Source of the DNA: Sambucus nigra | Lineage: Eukaryota > Streptophyta > Magnoliopsida > Dipsacales > Adoxaceae | DNA: 64,000 nt | Assembly: GCA_949130495.1 (NCBI GenBank) | Contig: OX422211.1 | Coordinates: 537,976,872 to 538,040,871, forward strand | Reading direction: 5' to 3' | Shown: in pieces, positions 1 through 10,925 of the stretch | Position numbering within the stretch: position 1 is the stretch's first letter | How the letters are laid out: each line of letters starts with the position of its first letter | Translations under genes and position numbers: made by a program | Notes under the pieces: generated by a model | Database searches by the model: none | What the model was told of the DNA's origin: nothing | The model's input: the letters and a program-made list of their open reading frames with translations, nothing else

Positions 1-5
1 ATCGG

Positions 6-297
6 GAGACCCGGGACTACGCGGTCAGTTCCTACAAGTTACATTGGTCCCGTGCGAGGTGTTCGTGCCTCGTACGGGGTCGTTTGGGGGCCGGTTTGGG
101 TTTTCACCCTTTAACGGCATGTTTTTAAGTTTAAGTGTGATTTTTACAAATTATCGTCCTATTCACAAACCGAGAGCCCGGGACTATGCGGTCAGTTCCT
201 ACAAGTTACATTGGTCCCGTGCGAGGTTTTTGTGCCTCCTACGGGGTTGTTTTTAACTCTAAGTGTTGATTTTTGCAAATTATCGTCCTATTCACAG
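6..297. repeat. Two tandem copies of a GC-rich repeat unit
   Basis: A unit starting with a cccgggacta-type box, followed by the conserved string gcggtcagttcctacaag and ending in a tttttRcaaattatcgtcctattcac string, occurs twice: about 6-170 and 172-297. The second copy is shorter because the central part is reduced. The first copy begins almost at the window edge, so the array may continue upstream. It lies in front of a possible LTR 3' end, so it could be an LTR-internal repeat. No reading frame here is convincing. Confidence 0.6.
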
Positions 298-600
298 AGT
301 TAGTGAGTACACATTGACACTAACAATAAACTTCTTTTGTTTCATGTTATGTAGTTTACTTGTTTATATATAGATAATATATCGATCAATTATAAGTTAC
401 TTCTGGAAATTAGTATCTTTATGTAATTAGGACTCTCTTAGAGAGTATTACAGATAAGGCCTATGGCCTTCCTTTATAATCAGTTTTAAGAGAATATTTT
501 TAATTGTGAGAAAGTCCCCCAGGTTTTTATGTGTATGTGTATTCGCTTCCATAGGCCAATCAAAAGTGGTATCAGACTAACAGAGCATGGAAAATGTAAA
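298..600 (+). other. Possible 3' end of a copia-type LTR with PBS-like site
   Basis: AT-rich sequence with a TATA-like stretch near 365-380 leads to tggtatcaga at 567-576. That string matches the first ten bases of the initiator tRNA-Met primer-binding site common in plant copia elements. The preceding bases (ccaatca, about 555-561) could be the LTR end. The match breaks after ten bases and no gag frame follows, so this may be a decayed element or chance. Confidence 0.3.
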
Positions 601-1291
601 GTAGGGGAGTCGTCACTAACAGACCAACATATAAATGTCACCGTCGAGTTGCTCTAATTTGTCTATATTTTTTACAACTAACAATGTTTTAATCCTTTAA
701 GACTACGTAATAGAATGCATGACTTGCTATCTATAGCCCAAGTGTGCCATTCTCAACCCAATTAATGTGTTGAGGAAAATGCCAGCAAAATTGTGAATCT
801 GATTTGGTACAATTTTGAGGCATGTTATGCTCTCATGGTCTAGCTTTTGCAGTTAATATATACTATCCTTTCATGTTAAAGTTAGCTAATAGCTCAGCCA
901 ATGTGGAGAAATGGTTGCTTCAGCCTTATTCTTATAGAATAAAACATCCAAAGGATTTGGAGACTTCCTAACAAAAGGTGAAAAACTTTAACACTAACAT
1001 AAGGGTGAAATACCTAGAGCTTCCCACTAAAAAGTCCAAGGTTGATAAGTTGGAAAAGGTAGAGATAAGGCATATGAATAAGGCAGAGGTCCTAGTCTGA
1101 ATAAGGCAGAAACAGGTCATATGAATAAGGACAGGCCATGCATAAGTTTTTCTTTAAGAAAAGGCTGAGATGAAGCCCTAGTCAAGGCTACGGTTCCTGC
1201 TGAGTTCAAGCTCTTCGATGAGGATGATCCAAGTTTTTCTGTAAACCTTAAAATTGAATCAATAGATAAGAGGCTGAAGCAAATGTGGATA
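600..1291. other. Unassigned AT-rich stretch
   Basis: No reading frame, terminal repeat or known domain is recognisable. Short degenerate repeats such as catatgaataagg recur near 1070-1130, and a gaggctgaagca motif begins near 1270 and leads into the 29-bp tandem repeat that follows. The stretch could be the decayed interior of the LTR element suggested upstream, or the far left part of the CACTA element. Confidence 0.3.
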
Positions 1292-1349
1292 AACTAAGAG
1301 GCTGAAGCAGCCATTTCTCAAACTAAGAGGCTGAAGCAGCCATTTCTCA
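1292..1349. repeat. Perfect 29-bp tandem duplication
   Basis: The unit beginning aactaagaggctgaagcagc and ending catttctca occurs twice head to tail (1292-1320 and 1321-1349) without visible differences. A related partial copy lies just upstream (gaggctgaagca near 1270) and the catttctcaaactg ending recurs near 1372. The perfect match suggests a recent duplication. Confidence 0.85.
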
Positions 1350-1379
1350 AAATAAGATAATCTTTTTGGTTCCATTTCT

Positions 1380-1665
1380 CAAACTGCGTGCATATATGCA
1401 ACTGTGTGCATATATGTTGCATATATGCAGTAGCTGTGTGCATATATGCAGTAGCATATATGCACGCAACAGCATATATGCAACATATATGCAATAACTG
1501 TATGCATATATGCATATATGTTGCATATATGCAGTAACTGTATGCATATATGAGTAGCATATTTGCACGCAGCAGCATATATGCAACATATACGCATACA
1601 GTTGCATCTATGCATGCAACAGCATATATGTTCCCTATATGCTCACAATAACATATTTGTTGCAT
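1380..1665. repeat. AT-rich array of near-palindromic gcatatatgc motifs
   Basis: About 15 occurrences of gcatatatgc or close variants are interleaved with short spacers such as agtagctgtgt, aacagc and aataactgt. The motif is self-complementary, so the array could form many small hairpins. Open frames on the minus strand are low-complexity (M, H, I, C, Y, A) and reflect the repeat. The array sits just beyond the 3' end of the CACTA coding remains, so it could be a subterminal region, but the motif differs from the array at the element's other end. Confidence 0.8.
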
Positions 1666-1753
1666 ATAAATAAGAACCGACATAAAGATATATACATACA
1701 CACAAATATTAATGGATGAATATTAATTAGTAAAGCGAAAATTGAAAGAGAGT

Positions 1754-3282
1754 CTAATCAGTGTGTTTATACCTGTGTTCAGTCGTTGGTGTCACCAATG
1801 GGAGGACAAAGGTCGTCGAGCCAATACATAATTCCATTTTTACCAACATCTTCCAAGTTCTCGCAATGAGCTTATTTTCCACCCCAAACTGGATACTCGG
1901 GCACTTTGATGTCATCGAGTAAAACTCGCACTTCATTCTTTCTCAACGCATGAAAGTGAACGATCGAGACGGTTCCTGGTTGCGTTTTCCTCCCATAACC
2001 AATAAGTTCACGTGTATGGGATAGTATTTTGCATTCAATTAGAGAGGTGAAATTTGGAACCTCGAATGCAGGGGAGGAAAGAAAACACGAAGGAGCCGCA
2101 GTGCCTAAAGTAGGTAACTCTTGAACGTTGTGTCCAACACATGAAAATTTTCCGGTTTTGAAGTCAGTAATGAATTCTGATAATGAGGACTTTATCCCCT
2201 CTATGTCACTCCTTAGGTGATCAACATGATCCTTCCAATTTTCGGTGTCCTCTTTCACCTCTTCAAGCATTTATCTAGCAAATGCCGACCCTAATATAGC
2301 GGTTCTCGAAATTGTGGACCCAACACAACGAACACGTCGTTGCGTATCTTTTCCAAAAACATAAAAAATAGGCCCGGCATCCAAGGTCTCCTCTTGACCA
2401 CTCGCTTTGTATACATCCAGAAGCAATTGAATTTGGTCATGTACAAAAATATATTAACATTAGGTTTGATGATACGATACTTTTTTTTGACAAAACGAAC
2501 ATTAAAAATTTTAAATTACCGCAAATACTTTATCATGAGGGGCATAACCACCTCCTTTGACTATATGAGTTGCCAACCACAATTCAGCACGAGTGGGTGC
2601 ATGCCCATACTTCTTTCTACAATTCTCTGAAGCTCGGGCATAACCATGACGACCTGTGTTATGAGTTGTCTTCCTCACACAATTTTGTTTAGTCTCTTTG
2701 TTCTTTCTTCGCAAAGTTTTTTGAACCTCTAAAGCTTCATTATTGCAAAGCACCTCCCAGTCCTCAGATTTGACATTTCGTGGAACTTTCTCCTTCCACT
2801 TTCCAACATCACCATCCTTCAAATTAACCCTTAGCTTTGACTTGAACTTTTTCCAAGCATCGTTCGCTTTTTTCATAAAAATTTGCTTCTGACTTTCGCG
2901 CACATCTGGGAACTCTTTCTACAATATATGAAGAAATAAAATTAAAACATCACATAATTGAATTTACTAACTATTACATTATTTGGAATAGAAAGGAATA
3001 GTATACCATTAATGATGACCAAACTGAGTTCTTATATCGCACATCCACTTGTTTCCAACTCGTATAAGAAATGGGAACATGTGTCCTTGCTAAGTCTCCC
3101 AACCTGGTTGAGAGTGTATATGAATCTTCACCAACTAGAAGGCCGTGCTCATTAAATTTTAATTTCTTGGTGGAAGAGTCATCACTTACTCTTGAAACAC
3201 CTGAAGCAACCTTAGAACGGGAGGTTGATATAGGTGTCACCCCATTTATTGACGGTTGCGAAGTATCACCAATATGAGACAT
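1754..3282 (-). pseudogene. TNPA-like second gene of CACTA element (Ptta/En/Spm plant transposase family)
   Basis: Three coding blocks, separated by what look like introns, are read leftward. Block 1 (3282-2974) carries a Ser/Thr-rich start and the family-typical stretch KLKFNEHGLLVG ... LARTHVPISYTSWKQV. Block 2 (2903-2511) has the basic region WKKFKSKLRV, a SEDWEVLC motif and a K/R-rich tail with RHGYARASE. Block 3 (2270-1872) starts with a probable coiled coil (EEVKEDTENWKDHVDHLRSD) and ends in the family's C-terminal fold (VRVLLDDIKVPEYP). The final part continues in another frame down to about 1754. In characterised En/Spm elements this type of protein binds subterminal repeats. Splice sites were not proven. 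Confidence 0.7.
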
Positions 3283-3486
3283 TTATCTGGAAAAAAGTGA
3301 CTATTGGACACCAAAATAATCAGAATAAACATTATAGGAATATATGTTCAAATAGACACCAGTATATTACATGTTCAAACATCAGTAAGCATAGAATTAC
3401 AAGTTCAAACAGCCATACATGTATTAAATGTTCAAACAACAATAAAGTATTAAATGTTTATAACAACAACAAACTAAATCATTGCA

Positions 3487-3867
3487 CTAGAAATCCGTGT
3501 CCAAAAGCTCCAGCAATTTATCATTTTCCTCGAGAATGGAGTCATACATCGTACGATCAATATCAATCGCATCTATTTCTTTTGTCAGTCTCTTGGGAGA
3601 GTGTAAAACAACTGACCACCCCTTCAGCTTTACATCTTGGCAATAAAATACTTGACTGGCTTGAGATGCAAGGATGAACGGATCATCGTGAATGGTATTT
3701 TTACTCACGAGCTTACTAAGATTCACCATCACCAATTTTGAGGTGGGTTCAACTTTGCAAGCATTCTTATCATCAACATCCACCCAATCACAATAAAAGA
3801 CAATATGTGTGAACTCAATGTAATTGAGGTCGAGTATTTGTTTAATTACTCCATAAAAGGTTGTCAT
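3487..3867 (-). pseudogene. CACTA transposase C-terminal domain (DUF4216-like)
   Basis: This 126-codon block carries the features of the domain that ends many plant CACTA TNP2 proteins: IEFTHIVFYCDWVDVDD near the middle, then PFILASQASQVFYCQDV and KGWSVVL. It is on the same strand as the TNP2 blocks to its right and about 370 bp from the nearest one, consistent with an intron or lost coding between. The start codon is internal to the domain and not meaningful. The element's TNPA-like gene follows to the left. Confidence 0.7.
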
Positions 3868-4240
3868 AATCCCCTTCTCATTAAAGGCCTTAGTGGATAC
3901 ACCACTACTCTAAAAGTTATGATTCTCTTCATGTCCAGAAGTACAAAAGGTGTACCCATTGCATTTAAATTTCTCATAACTGGTAACCTTATGGAGCGAA
4001 CCATCAGCATATGGCAAAATTCTCGTATCATTAAATCTTGAGGCCTGTAAGGAATTGATAATTTTTTAAAGTTTCATTAAAAATAATTATGGTTGATAAA
4101 AAAGTACATGTATAAATAAAGACTTGCCTCGTTCCTTAGCCAAGGGATGAAATCATCAATTCTATGCCTCGATTGAGTCTCAGTTACCACAAATTTTCTA
4201 CAAGAAATTAGTTTCAAAATTAAGAAATATCACATTACAA

Positions 4241-4657
4241 TCAATTAATATGAATTAACATAGAACTAAGTGTGTACCTTCTCCATTCATCAACCCCATC
4301 GCATTGAGATAAAACCCATCTTCGCACTTGCTCATATTGTACATTATTTAAGATCAATTCTTTACTTTTACCCAATGGTCGTTGGCATTCCGAGTCATCA
4401 AACTCATCATCAAGAAAATCCTCAAGATTCCTCTTATGAGTTCCTTCACCTCTTTTCGATATGTACTCCATGGCATACAAAGAAGCTTCATGTAACAAAT
4501 ATGAGTTAGCAATGCTCCCTTCAATGTACCTCTTGTTTCGTGACCACTTTTTATATCTTCCCATTTCTCTCTCAAACAACCACATCGCCCGATATCTTTG
4601 TGGCCCAGTTGTCAAAGCTTCATTGGCTAACTGGTGCAAGAGGTGGATCATCACCAC
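4241..4657 (-). pseudogene. CACTA transposase DUF4218-like domain
   Basis: A 138-codon block contains the family pattern HLLHQLANEALTTGPQRYRA, then MWLFEREMGRYKKWSRNKRY, then EGSIANSYLLHEA, as found in the domain following the TNP2 catalytic region in plant CACTA transposases. The frame upstream is closed around 4660-4730, so the join to the main transposase block is broken by frameshift or intron. No separate function is known to me. Confidence 0.75.
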
Positions 4658-4732
4658 AAAAAAGGTAGGTGGAAAATAAATTTCAAAGACACAAAGTGCC
4701 TATACCAATGCGTTTTTAGCCTTCAAAAGATG

Positions 4733-6154
4733 TTACCTAAATATCACTTTGGCACACAACACATTAAAGAATATGCTTATCCGCTGTATAGCTTTAAACA
4801 AAGGCTTATCATCCGGAAATGAATGCATAAGCAACGCAGGAAGCAACCGTTGCATAATGACGTGATAATCGTGGGACTTGAGATTGGTAAATCCAGGTGG
4901 ATCGCTGAAATTTGATGAAAATCCAATCGGTCCCTTTAATGTTTTTAGTGTACGGAAAAAGGCTTCTTTCTCTTCCTTTCCTAAAGCAAAATGTGCCTTT
5001 GGCATAAGCCTTTTGTTACTGCCTTCAACATCTTTCATCCATAATTTCCTTTTAAGTTTCAAATGAACTTTCAAGTCTTCATGGGCTTTGACCGTATCTT
5101 TATTTGATGAACCTTTCACCGAGAGTATTGTACCTAAAAGAGTCTCTGTGACATTCTTTTCAACATGCATAACATCTAAATTATGTCTAATATCATGGTC
5201 CTTCCAGTACTCTAAGTCAAAGAAAATTGACCTCCTTGAAAAACCCTCGGTACCCGCTAGATTCTCATTGTCACCCTCACTTGGATAATCATCGTCTTCT
5301 ATTACGACATCCTCCTTCTCCTTTCCCTTCCCCTTTCCCTTTCCCTTTCCCTTTGCCTTTCCCTTTTTATCTCCCTCTCCCTCTCCCTCTCCCTCTCTTT
5401 GAACACCTTCTCGAGCGATAAGTGACACTATCTGCTCAACTTCTACACTTGTTAACTTTCTTGGAGCCATAGCATCCTCTATTTTACCATTAAATGTTTG
5501 CTTTGATGTGTCAAACCTATAAGGATGGTCTTTAGGAAGGAACATATGAGATCGTTGGTAACAACATTTCGTTGACTTAGAAAGATATTGAGAAGGTGTA
5601 TTTGTAGAACAAACAGGACACCCATTGTAACCTTGAGTTGAACAACCTGATAACATCCCATAAGCTAGAAAATCATGTATACCCCACATCAACATGGCTT
5701 TTAACTAAAATTTCTTATTTTTGTATGCATCCCAAGCCTCAACTCCAGACCATAAGATATTTAACTCATCAACCAACGGTTAGAGGAAGACATCAATATT
5801 ACTTGATGGTGACTTTGGTTCGGGAATCAATACAGACAACATTGAAAACTCACTTTTCATACACATTGATGGAGGAGGGTTGAGAGGTTGAATTATCACT
5901 GGCCAACAACTATACTTACGACCAAACATGTTATTCGGGCTGAAACCATCAGTTGCTATTGCAAGTCGAATATTCCGCGGATCTTTTGCAAAATCTCTCC
6001 ACAAAATGTTTGAATTTACCCATTCTGCTGAATCTCGGGGATGACGCAAGAATTCCATATAAGAGCTTGCACGAGCGTGCCAAGTCATTTTCTCTGCTAT
6101 CCATTTTATGGTATACAATCGTTTTAGCCTAGGTATTAGAGGTAAATATCGCAT
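4733..6154 (-). pseudogene. TNP2-type CACTA transposase, central region, interrupted by two stops
   Basis: Reading leftward from 6154, the frame opens with RYLPLIPRLKRLY and contains LRHPRDSAEW, DPRNIRLAIATDGFSP and MLSVLIPEPKSP, all diagnostic of the Transposase_21 (TNP2) family. One frame continues to 4733 but is cut by two nonsense codons, at 5780-5782 and near 5705. Beyond these come the Cys-rich STQGYNGCPVC block and RHNLDVMHVEKNV, then LKSHDYHVIMQRLLP. Between the last Cys block and RHNLD lies a Lys/Gly and Glu/Gly low-complexity linker made by a hexanucleotide repeat. The upstream join, at about 6180-6186, needs a single-base frameshift. Confidence 0.85.
5305..5400. repeat. Hexanucleotide simple repeat inside the transposase frame
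   Basis: On the plus strand ccttt/cccttt-type hexamers (5320-5368) are followed by ctccct-type hexamers (5370-5397). On the coding minus strand these encode a Glu-Gly run followed by a Lys-Gly run. Because the unit is 6 nt, length changes keep the frame, so the linker can vary in length without breaking the transposase. This linker occupies the position of a variable loop in TNP2 proteins. Confidence 0.85.
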
Positions 6155-7053
6155 TACCTTCTTAGGAACCCTAGAGTACTTTTTTTCCCATTAGTATTCT
6201 GAATTTCTACACCGTCCTCGTCTAGACAAGTAAACTTGTAGCGTAAAGAACCACATTTTATACATCTAGTAGATTTTTCATGCTCTTTCCAAAATAGCAT
6301 ACAGTTGTTAATGCATACATCATACTTAACATAATCTATACCGAGATCTCTAACGGTGTTTTTCATTTCTGTATAACTAGTTGTCAGGTTGTTCTGTTCA
6401 GGAAGTAGTTCCTTTAACAATCTAAGAACTCCACTTATAGCACCATCCGATAAATTGAATTGTGTTTTCAAATCATTCAACTTTATAAGAGCATACATTG
6501 TGGTATGACGCGAAGAACCGGTAGCTGGGTGCAATGGCTCTTGTGGGAGTTGATGTAAACGATCATACTTCTTGCCTTTGTATTTATGTGTGTACGAATC
6601 ATTGGGAACCTCAGAAGTTGCGGGGGCTTCATCACTGCCTACACAATTAGGTTCACTAGGTTCCGCTTCACCCATAAACATCTCACAAGCATCATTCACA
6701 AGATCATTCAAAATTGGAATATTGTGCACATCAGCGTGTTTTGTTGGGGTCACAGATTGCGGTAGTGGTTGGACTTGATCAACAACTAATGTCTCACCAT
6801 GAAAATGCCATAAGGTATAGTTCATGTCCATACCATATGTCATTAAATGAACGAATATGTCATCTATAACAACATGTCCTTTCCCATTTCGACAACGTCT
6901 ACAGGGACATGAATGTTTAGCATTCGAACTATTACTACGCACATAATGTAGAAACTGTAACACCCCATCTCTATATGTATCGGTTTCGATATTTTTCTCA
7001 TTTATCCACTCTTTGTTGATTCCAGACGACATCCTGATAAGTTTAAAGAACAC
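6154..7053 (-). pseudogene. TNP2-type CACTA transposase, N-terminal part (Transpos_assoc domain)
   Basis: A 299-codon open frame. The likely true start is the Met at residue 8 (SSGINKEWINEKN follows). Residues about 10-95 match the transposase-associated domain: a tyrosine-rich helix (VLQFLHYVRSN), a Cys cluster (CPCRRCRN) and a conserved W-H-GE ending (TLWHFHGE). Residues about 230-290 hold the TNP2 hallmark YDVCINNCMLFWKEH with a following CIKCG pair. The frame ends because a T-run at 6180-6186 (an A-run on the coding strand) is one base away from keeping the downstream frame, so the transposase is split here. Confidence 0.85.
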
Positions 7054-8085
7054 ACATTATACTATAAACGCTTACTGTAAATATATTGAAGTTTATTCAA
7101 GTGTAAATATGTATATATTTGAGCTCCTATATTTCCTCCATCTCCACTACAGGGTAAGGGTCCTATCCCATTCGAAAATGCATATTTTGTATTGGTCATA
7201 ATGTCTCATGCCATGTCATAATCTAGAAAATTTTGCCAGCATCTCCCTACAGTTCTTCAAGTACACAACTTAAATTGGGAGTGTTCATGTGTTACTTAAA
7301 ATTTTCAACCAAGAAAACACAAAACACTACATCAATCTAGTATGCACACAAAGAACATAAAGAGATGCCACCGAATTTTTCAAAATTGGACATGCATAAC
7401 CATTATGTACAATACAAACTTTTGCATTTCCAAACTGTCCAAAAATGGGACAATTCAAGAGTTCTCACCACAGTCATAGTGAGACCTCTTGAACGGGTCT
7501 AAGGTTTTTCTACATGTGTAACATCATTATTGAATGTTTAGTATTAACGTCTACTTACTATTTAAATAGTTTTTTTTTTTGTTTTTTCTTAATTTTTCAA
7601 CACATAATCTCATTTATCCATTTAATTAGTGGGGTGTCTACTTTTCAATTTGTTATTTTTACATTATTATTGAATATTTAGCACTTAAATTTTCTTAAAA
7701 CTACGTAACATGTACAAATAAGAACAAATATACATTTTTGTTAAAGGGGTAAGAACATAAAAACCCATGATTTGTTTTTTCATTATCAACATTCAATTTG
7801 CACCAAAAACTCACACATTAAAAAAATAATAAATATTTAAATACGTATATATAAAACCCTAAAAAGCAAATGCGAATCAAATCAGGCATATCATAAACTC
7901 TAGGATCAAATCTGAAACCTAACTTAGGTTAAAAAAATGCAATGCTTTAAACAATTACCTGATTGGGATGAGTGCAGTTAGAGAACAGGGCAGTGACCAG
8001 AGAAAGAGAGAATGGGCCGGAGAGAGAGTGTCGGCAGTAGAGATGCCGACCTAGGGAGAGAATAAATCGCCAGCAGCTGTCGAGA

Positions 8086-8096
8086 GAGAGAGACCG

Positions 8097-8141
<45 letters not shown>

Positions 8142-8165
8142 CGAAGAGGCTAGAGAGAGAGAATG
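8086..8165. repeat. (GA)n microsatellite in the CACTA leader region
   Basis: A nearly pure GA tract of about 35 bp (8098-8135) is embedded in a wider gagaga-rich stretch. It lies between the transposase start (7053) and the right terminus, where the promoter and 5' leader would be expected. The Ser/Leu-rich frame crossing it on the minus strand is a consequence of the repeat. Confidence 0.85.
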
Positions 8166-8249
8166 AGCGGGGCGGGAATCGTGAGCGGGAACAAGAGAAA
8201 GAGAGGAGTGTAATGTTTTTTTTTTTGGTATTATATATTTTAGTAAGTG

Positions 8250-8405
8250 TACTCAATTTTGGCACACTTTAAAACAGTGCCAAAATTTGGCACTATTTTA
8301 AAGTGTGCCAAATCTCTATAAAACCGTGCCAAAATCTGGCACAATTTTAAACTGTACCAGATTTTTAATATCAGGGTGTGCCAAAATGCTGTTTTTGGTG
8401 TAGTG
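8250..8405. repeat. CACTA right subterminal repeats and terminal inverted repeat
   Basis: Inverted copies of an 8-mer (gtgccaaa / tttggcac) are packed in this interval: 8258-8265, a perfect palindrome gtgccaaaatttggcac at 8277-8293, gtgtgccaaat near 8303, gtgccaaaatctggcac at 8326-8342, and gtgtgccaaaatg near 8376. Arrays of this kind are the DNA-binding sites of TNPA proteins in En/Spm-type elements. They end in the terminal repeat at 8389-8405. No similar array was found on the left side. Confidence 0.8.
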
Positions 8406-8408
8406 ATA

Positions 8409-8963
8409 GGTGAGCTTGAGAAGAGTTTAAGAGAGTCAAGAAAGGTGAAGTTTGATTTAGAGTCTCGATAAAAAAAACTAGATAAGATTTTAGGCACTGT
8501 CCAAATTAAGGAGGATAGGGATGGTATAGGCTTAGATGATAGTGTTGCACCCATTCACAAGGCCAATCTCACACGTATAAGAGATCCTCCTAGGGTTACT
8601 AAGATAGAGGCACCGAAGGTTGTTAAGAGAGAGACACTAGGAATATTGTGAGAGAGCCACCTAGGAACATTGTAAGAGTGCCACCTAGGAACTTTAGGAG
8701 AGGGTCATCGTTGGTAACATTCACCGTCTGATTTACACTTGCACACATTATGCTGTAGGCAAGGACATCTTAGGCGTTTAAGTTATAAAATTTTAAATGG
8801 ACCTAGGAAGGTTAATAAAAGAATAAATTTGATTCCTCAAACTCCCACTTGTCATTACAAATATGTTTGGGTTAGGAAATCTGATTTAGAGGCTTATGGT
8901 TTAATTGTTCATGACTCTCGTCTGCTTGCACATGATTCATACCATGTGAGATCGTTTTGTTGA
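8409..8963 (+). pseudogene. C-terminal gag fragment of copia-derived element H
   Basis: The sequence aligns by eye with the 3' part of the gag of element D (about 43425-43890). Shared features are the coiled-coil end, a lysine-aspartate string leading to ILGTVQIK, the decayed second zinc knuckle (HTLCCRQGHLRRL, 8739-8780) and the ending VRKSDLEAYGLIVHDSRL. The last 74 codons are open (8739-8963). The CACTA element adjoins at 8405, so the upstream gag part appears to have been separated by that insertion, but I did not find it on the CACTA's other side. The lineage (SIRE/Maximus-like copia) is inferred from gag motifs. Confidence 0.65.
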
Positions 8964-10925
8964 TTGTGTTTGATATTTGTCATACGCTAGTTGTGCTCCA
9001 TGATATACTTTTACTAGTGTTATGACTCACTTGTTATAGTTTACATAGTTTTATTAAACTATTTTAGCATTGTTTTGGATTTGAATGGATTAGGGAGATT
9101 TCTGTTTTCTCGTTCGAGCGAGATCTCATGTCGTGCTAAGCTGTCGTTCTAACGACAAGCTTTTTCTTGCGAGCGACATTAAGTTTCATTTGAACGACCT
9201 GTTTGGTTTTCTACATTTATCTGTTTTAGTACCATGGGTTCTTATGCTTATATTTTTGGTACTGCTATGTTGCCGCTGTCAGTTTATATGTAGTTACTTT
9301 TGGTATTTATGCCGAATTGCTAATACTGCATTGCTCGTTTAATCACACCTGCTTAGATTGATGATTTACTGTGTGATTTACTGTTTGCTAATATAGGATG
9401 ATGATCATGCCGATATTATGTCTATTGCTAGTGTGTACCATGTTTGTATTTATGGTTTTTATTTTTGATATATTTTTCAAAAAATGCAAAAAAAAAAATT
9501 AGTTTTTTAAGAAAAATTAAAAAACCCAAAAAAAGTTTTGTGCTTTATTTTACACCGTATATGAATGGAGACTTAGGATGACCGAGTCATAATTTCATTC
9601 CATTTATCCACGTGACACATTGATAGTGTTTTGAGATAATATAGCATGTCATCTATGTGTTTTACAATGTTTGGAGTCATTGAGATGCTATTAGTTGATA
9701 CTTCCTGCATGCTTGACTCGTTATTTACTTCAATGCACACATGCATGGATTAGTTTGATTATTGTGCTTGTCTATCACAGGTTGGTCGAGTGTTTTCATC
9801 TCAATCATGTCCTTAAAACGAACCAAATGAATAATATGAGAGTAATAAAAGTAGTGCATGTAAAAACCATTACCCGTGAGGAATTTGTTAAAATTTAAAA
9901 AAATGATGAGTGATACGGGAAAGGGCTACAAGTGAATAACAATCACGTCGTGAAATCCACCGTTTGAAAAGAGCCCGCACAAAAAAATTAAGGCAATAAA
10001 AATATGAAATATGCCAAAATTTGGGTCAATATATTTTTTCTAAGTTGAGAATTTAGAACCTCATTAGAAAAACAAAAAGATTATTATTTATGAGGGAGTT
10101 TTGGTGGGATATGTATCAACGGGTTTGCACATCCTTTAAAAAGTTCTCGAAACGGAACTAAATAGGTTTGGACGTTATTGGTGTGAAAATCACTTAAGCT
10201 TTGATTTGTTGACATGATTAGGACGATATCATCTAAATTCAACAATTTTACACCTAAGGATATTTTTTATGTTTAGTCGATAGGAGTACACTTATGCATT
10301 GTGCACATATGCTTGATTGAGTTTTATTACCTATTGAATTTGTTCACACCCATTCATTCCATATCTATGATTTGGTTGTCTTAATGTTATTCATGGTGTG
10401 ATTTTTGTAAATTGTTTTGTTTAAAAAATTGAAAATTTCAAAAATAGTTTGTGGATCATTTGAGTATTTCCTCTTTGCTTGAGCGTAGTTTGATCCATGT
10501 TTGATTTGTTTGTCGTGACACTTTATGTTTTGTTTGTTTATTCTTTTTGCTTATCTATTTCAGGCAAAAAAAAGGGGGTGAACGAATTATGGGGGAGTTT
10601 ATGCATTATGGGGGAGATTTGATTATTTGATTATATTGATTGATTTATTTTTATATCATTTCAAACTCGATGCGTCACGAAAGTATTTGCTTTGTCTCAT
10701 GTGTGTAGGTACAAAAGTGAAGATCATTATGTTGCACACCCTGATGAGAAAAGATTTGTTGTTTGAAGATTTGATGAAGATTTGATGTAGAAAAGATTAA
10801 AAACTTGCATTCCGGGTACCTTTTCACTTTTGGGTTCGTGGGAGGGTACTAGATTTGTATAGGCATTTTGAGTTGATAATTCAGATTGTTTTTATTTTGT
10901 ACCGACATAGACATCGGGGGAAATT
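8964..10925 (+). mobile_element. 3' non-coding module of element H
   Basis: About 2 kb without a gene, recognisably homologous to the module between gag and 3' LTR of D (43892-45942). Shared landmarks include tgtcata(c/t)gctagt near 8990, the gatgagtgat-cgggaaaggg block near 9905-9930, ctaagttgagaat near 10042, and a purine-rich aaaagggggtgaacg / tgggggagtt tract at 10566-10620. A second purine tract (catcgggggaaatt, 10912-10925) directly precedes the LTR and is the likely polypurine tract. Palindromic cgttcgagcg-type motifs cluster at 9108-9200. No reverse transcriptase or integrase sequence is present. Confidence 0.65.

Larger units (their letters stand above)
1754..8405 (-). mobile_element. 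CACTA (En/Spm) DNA transposon, decayed, right end intact
   Basis: The element reads on the minus strand. Its right terminus ends in ctgtttttggtgtagtg (8389-8405), the complement of a canonical CACTAC terminal repeat, and is followed by ata, a possible 3-bp target duplication. Two transcription-unit remnants follow in the usual order: TNP2-like transposase (3487-7053), then TNPA/Ptta-like exons (1754-3282). I could not find a matching CACTAC left end, so the left boundary given is only the end of recognisable coding. The interval 7054-8250 is AT-rich upstream and leader sequence without a gene. Frameshifts and stops show that it is no longer autonomous. Confidence 0.85.

Noticed and set aside
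1021..1040. cccactaaaaagtcc as the CACTA left terminus
   Set aside because: It lacks the CACTACACCAAAAA sequence of the right terminus and has no subterminal gtgccaaa array beside it.
1318..1701. Overlapping minus-strand frames of 78-127 codons
   Set aside because: They are translations of the gcatatatgc repeat array, low-complexity and overlapping one another in different frames.
7978..8554. Minus-strand Ser/Leu-rich frames (95 and 104 codons)
   Set aside because: They come from the GA microsatellite and the subterminal repeats; the second crosses the transposon boundary at 8405.
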